Of a DNA stretch of 16,922 bases, positions 15,204 to 16,922 are shown piece after piece (position 1 is the stretch's first letter; each line of letters starts with the position of its first letter). Under the pieces are notes generated by a model. That model did not search any database and had not been told where the DNA came from. It saw only the letters and a list, made by a program, of their open reading frames with translations. The translations under genes were made by a program, and so were the position numbers. Source of the stretch: Paracoccaceae bacterium (lineage in GTDB: Bacteria > Pseudomonadota > Alphaproteobacteria > Rhodobacterales > Rhodobacteraceae); contig JABSSB010000039.1 of assembly GCA_013214715.1 (NCBI GenBank), positions 1 through 16,922 of the forward strand. Reading direction: 5' to 3'.

Positions 15204-15222
15204 GATCTTGATGATCAAGATC
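15204..15222. repeat. Nine-base inverted repeat, possible operator
   Basis: GATCTTGAT and ATCAAGATC are perfect inverted arms separated by a single G. The element lies between the protease terminator and the P-loop kinase gene, about 105 bases before that gene's start. Its compact dyad fits a dimeric DNA-binding protein better than an RNA hairpin, because a one-base loop cannot form. The function is unproven. Confidence 0.4.
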
Positions 15223-15254
15223 CCTGCGGCCCCGTGCGGGTTGCGAATTACCTG

Positions 15255-15290
15255 CCCGGCCTGACGCCTGACCGGTTGGGCCGGGGTTTT
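15255..15290 (+). repeat. GC-rich stem followed by short T run upstream of kinase gene
   Basis: CCCGGCC (15255-15261) pairs with GGCCGGG (15279-15285) across a 17-base loop, followed by GTTTT. It could be a weak terminator or leader hairpin 38 bases before the kinase start. Part of it, CCGGTTGGGCCGGG, also occurs in the hairpin run at 13405-13418. Confidence 0.3.
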
Positions 15291-15327
15291 GCGCTCTTTT
15301 TCAAAGCTTTCCAATGGGGTCCCCATC

Positions 15328-15828
15328 ATGACGTCTTCACGGACCATGCTGCACATGCTGTGTGGCAAAATCGCCGCTGGCAAAAGCACGCTGGCCGCAG
15401 AGCTGGCCCGCGCGCCAAAAACTGTTTTGGTGTCGGAAGATGCGTGGCTGGCTGCGCTTTATGCGGATGAGATGACAACCGGCGCCGATTACCTGCGCTG
15501 CGCGACCCGGTTGCGGAGCGCGATGTCGCCGCATGTCATGGCACTGCTGCAAACCGGCATCTCAGTTGTTTTGGATTTTCCAGCCAATACGGTCGAAAGC
15601 CGCGTCTGGATGCGTGACCTGATCACGCGCTCAGGTACCGATCACCGAATGCATGTTTTCGATCGGCCGGATTCCGTCTGTTTGGACCGGCTGAGGCAGC
15701 GCAATGCATCGGGCACGCATCCCTTCACGGTCAGCGAGCTGCAGTTTCAACGCTTTTCAGCATATTATCAGCCGCCTGGTCCAGACGAAGGCTTTCATCT
15801 TCTCCGCCATGGGGCGGATGATGCTTGA
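15328..15828 (+). CDS. Small P-loop ATPase/kinase-like protein
   Basis: A 166-residue single-domain P-loop protein of the AAA_33/zeta-like small-kinase type. Walker A is GKIAAGKST (residues 13-21); ISVVLDFPANTVESRVWMRDLI holds the second aspartate-bearing strand, and DRPDSVCLDRLRQRNASGTHPFTVSELQFQRF supplies the arginine-rich lid seen in small-molecule kinases. No antitoxin-like gene sits beside it, so a toxin role is not indicated. The substrate is unknown. I chose ATG 15328 because the P-loop then lies 13 residues from the start as usual; an in-frame ATG at 15289 would add 13 residues of low-quality sequence. Its 3' end faces the Crp/Fnr gene with only 14 bases between the two stops. Confidence 0.8.
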   Translation: MTSSRTMLHMLCGKIAAGKSTLAAELARAPKTVLVSEDAWLAALYADEMTTGADYLRCATRLRSAMSPHVMALLQTGISVVLDFPANTVESRVWMRDLITRSGTDHRMHVFDRPDSVCLDRLRQRNASGTHPFTVSELQFQRFSAYYQPPGPDEGFHLLRHGADDA

Positions 15829-15842
15829 ACATGAATGCGCCG

Positions 15843-16517
15843 TTAAAGCTGCGAGGGTTGGGCCACGGCGCGCAGGCCTTCGCGGTCGTGGATTTCCAGA
15901 CCTCCGCGTGAGGCTGTCACCAGACCTTCCTTGCGCCAGCCCGAAATGGTCTTTGACACCGCTTCGCGGGTCGAGCCAACGAATTCCGCCAATTCGGCCT
16001 GCGACAGGCGCAGTTTGGGTTCGGGTTTGCCACCGCGCTGGCTGAGATAAAGCACCTTGCGCGCCAGCCGGGCGGACATCGGCAGGAAAACCTGCTCATT
16101 ATATTGGCTACCCATCCAGCGCATCCGCGCTCCCGCAAGGTTGATCATGTCCACCGCAAGAGAGGGGTGTTTGCTGATTTCCTTCAGCACGTCTGAATTG
16201 CTGATCCGCAAAACCGCGCTGTCTTGGGTGGCTGTGGCCGTTGCGGTGCGCTCGCCGGGATCAAACAGGCAGATTTCCCCAAACAGATCGCCGGGGCGCA
16301 TCATGTCGAGCGTTAGCTTGCGCCCATCGGCCGATATGATGCTGAATTCAATCTCACCTGTGGTGATTGCATAAAGCGCGTCTCCGACCTCGCCATGTTC
16401 GAACAAGACCTGACCATCTTCCAGCTTCATTGGGCGGGCCAGGGTTTGTAGCATCTGCCGCAGGCCTTCGGACGCTGCTGACAGGAAGCCTGCATTGGGC
16501 AGTTGGGTGTCGCTCAT
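15843..16517 (-). CDS. Crp/Fnr-family transcription regulator
   Basis: A 224-residue regulator with an N-terminal cyclic-nucleotide-binding-type beta barrel (GQVLFEHGEVGDALYAITTGEIEFSI, then PGDLFGEICLFDPGERTATATA) and a C-terminal winged helix (LSQAELAEFVGSTREAVSKTISGWRKEGLV), whose TREAVSK recognition helix is FNR-like. The cysteine cluster that holds iron-sulfur in FNR is absent. The phosphate-binding cassette is only partly CRP-like, so whether it binds cAMP is open. ATG at 16515-16517 is chosen because GAGGAGA precedes it at good spacing; an in-frame upstream start would add eight residues. It follows the dnaE2 end by 72 bases on the same strand and may be co-transcribed. Targets are not evident here. 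Confidence 0.93.
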   Translation of the reverse strand: MSDTQLPNAGFLSAASEGLRQMLQTLARPMKLEDGQVLFEHGEVGDALYAITTGEIEFSIISADGRKLTLDMMRPGDLFGEICLFDPGERTATATATQDSAVLRISNSDVLKEISKHPSLAVDMINLAGARMRWMGSQYNEQVFLPMSARLARKVLYLSQRGGKPEPKLRLSQAELAEFVGSTREAVSKTISGWRKEGLVTASRGGLEIHDREGLRAVAQPSQL

Positions 16518-16589
16518 CACGCTCTCCTCTGCGGGCAACATAGCAAAAGGGTCAAATGCGGCAAGCCGTGGCGCGCGGACTGCGCAAGG

Positions 16590-16922
16590 TTATCGCAGAG
16601 GCGCTGACGGGCTGGGCGATCTTTCTGTCTGGCTTGGCAGGTCGACCAGGCGATCCAGCATATGTGAGATATCTTCGATCTCTTCGGCCAGCAGATGGGT
16701 GACGTCATGGGCGCGCTGCACCCGTCCGGTGACCCGCAATAACCGCCCGGCAATCACGGCGCGGCGGAAGCGTTCATAGATATTGCGCCAGACGATGACA
16801 TTCACGATGCCGGTCTCATCCTCCAGCGTCAGAAAGATCACGCCTTTGGCCGTGCCGGGACGCTGGCGCAGGATGACCAGACCCGCCGCCATGACCCGCG
16901 CACCTTCAGGCGGCCGCGTGAT
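16590..16922 (-). CDS. dnaE2: Error-prone DNA polymerase III alpha subunit DnaE2, C-terminal part
   Basis: The last 110 residues of a minus-strand gene that continues past the window end. They form the OB-fold tail of DnaE2/ImuC: VMAAGLVILRQRPGTAKGVIFLTLEDETGIVNVIVWRNIYERFRR, then GRLLRVTGRVQR and HLLAEEIEDISHMLDRL. DnaE2 works with ImuA and ImuB in damage-induced mutagenic DNA synthesis in many alphaproteobacteria; those partners would lie outside the window. The frame is open through the final base, and an internal ATG at 16890-16892 is not the true start. The stop is at 16590-16592. The replicative DnaE also has an OB domain, but this spacing and ending fit DnaE2 better. Confidence 0.88.
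   Translation of the reverse strand: MTRPPEGARVMAAGLVILRQRPGTAKGVIFLTLEDETGIVNVIVWRNIYERFRRAVIAGRLLRVTGRVQRAHDVTHLLAEEIEDISHMLDRLVDLPSQTERSPSPSAPLR

Noticed and set aside
15160..15264. A 34-codon open frame after the protease terminator (MSGQTARDHAMRSAM...), with AGGA upstream
   Set aside because: It is short, has no recognised homology, and contains the 19-bp dyad. A small protein cannot be excluded but is not supported.
15328..15828. Zeta-type toxin
   Set aside because: The P-loop resembles that fold, but there is no antitoxin partner and the protein is the size of general small-molecule kinases.

Overview
The window looks like a chromosomal segment of an alphaproteobacterium, most likely a Roseobacter-group member of the Rhodobacterales. 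The reasons are the moderately high G+C, dense operons with ATGA-type overlaps, the close fit of the proteins (PyrG, the TerB-like pair, a Do-family protease, DnaE2) to alphaproteobacterial family forms, and the pairing of an amino-acid ABC transporter with a gamma-glutamylation gene set. Taxonomy is inferred from protein character only; there is no rRNA in the window. I see no IS element, tRNA, CRISPR array or phage gene.

Layout. (1) 1-1609: pyrG (CTP synthase), cut at its 5' end. (2) 1707-3354: a tightly coupled three-gene operon of two tandem-duplicated TerB-like proteins and a PhnD-type substrate-binding-fold protein with no signal peptide. (3) 3455-6722: a polar-amino-acid ABC transporter (ATPase, periplasmic binding protein, two permeases) with a strong stem-loop just after the binding-protein gene. 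(4) 6735-7145, minus strand: a small unrecognised gene whose reading frame is broken twice at short homopolymers, with no net frame change. (5) 7269-12033: a glutamine-synthetase-like ligase, a class-I glutamine amidotransferase, a second glutamine-synthetase-like ligase (PuuA type) and a FAD amine oxidase (PuuB type). (6) 12175-13356: a DegT/DnrJ/EryC1-type PLP aminotransferase. (7) 13627-15090: a periplasmic Do-family protease, followed by a textbook terminator. (8) 15328-15828: a small P-loop kinase-like protein. (9) 15843-16517, minus: a Crp/Fnr-type regulator. (10) 16590-16922, minus: the C-terminal end of the error-prone polymerase DnaE2.

How they may work together. Regions 3 to 6 read as one catabolic unit. 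An amino acid or amino-acid-like amine is imported and gamma-glutamylated by one or both ligases. It is then oxidised at an amino-bearing carbon by the FAD enzyme and freed from its glutamyl tag by the amidotransferase-fold hydrolase. The DegT-type aminotransferase may act before or after. The set resembles the E. coli Puu putrescine route but lacks an aldehyde dehydrogenase, has two ligases, and has an importer whose binding protein keeps the arginine that holds an alpha-carboxylate. The real substrate may therefore not be putrescine. A perfect 12-bp palindrome, ATTTGATCAAAT, occurs upstream of the first ligase and again immediately upstream of the amidotransferase. It is the best candidate operator in the window.
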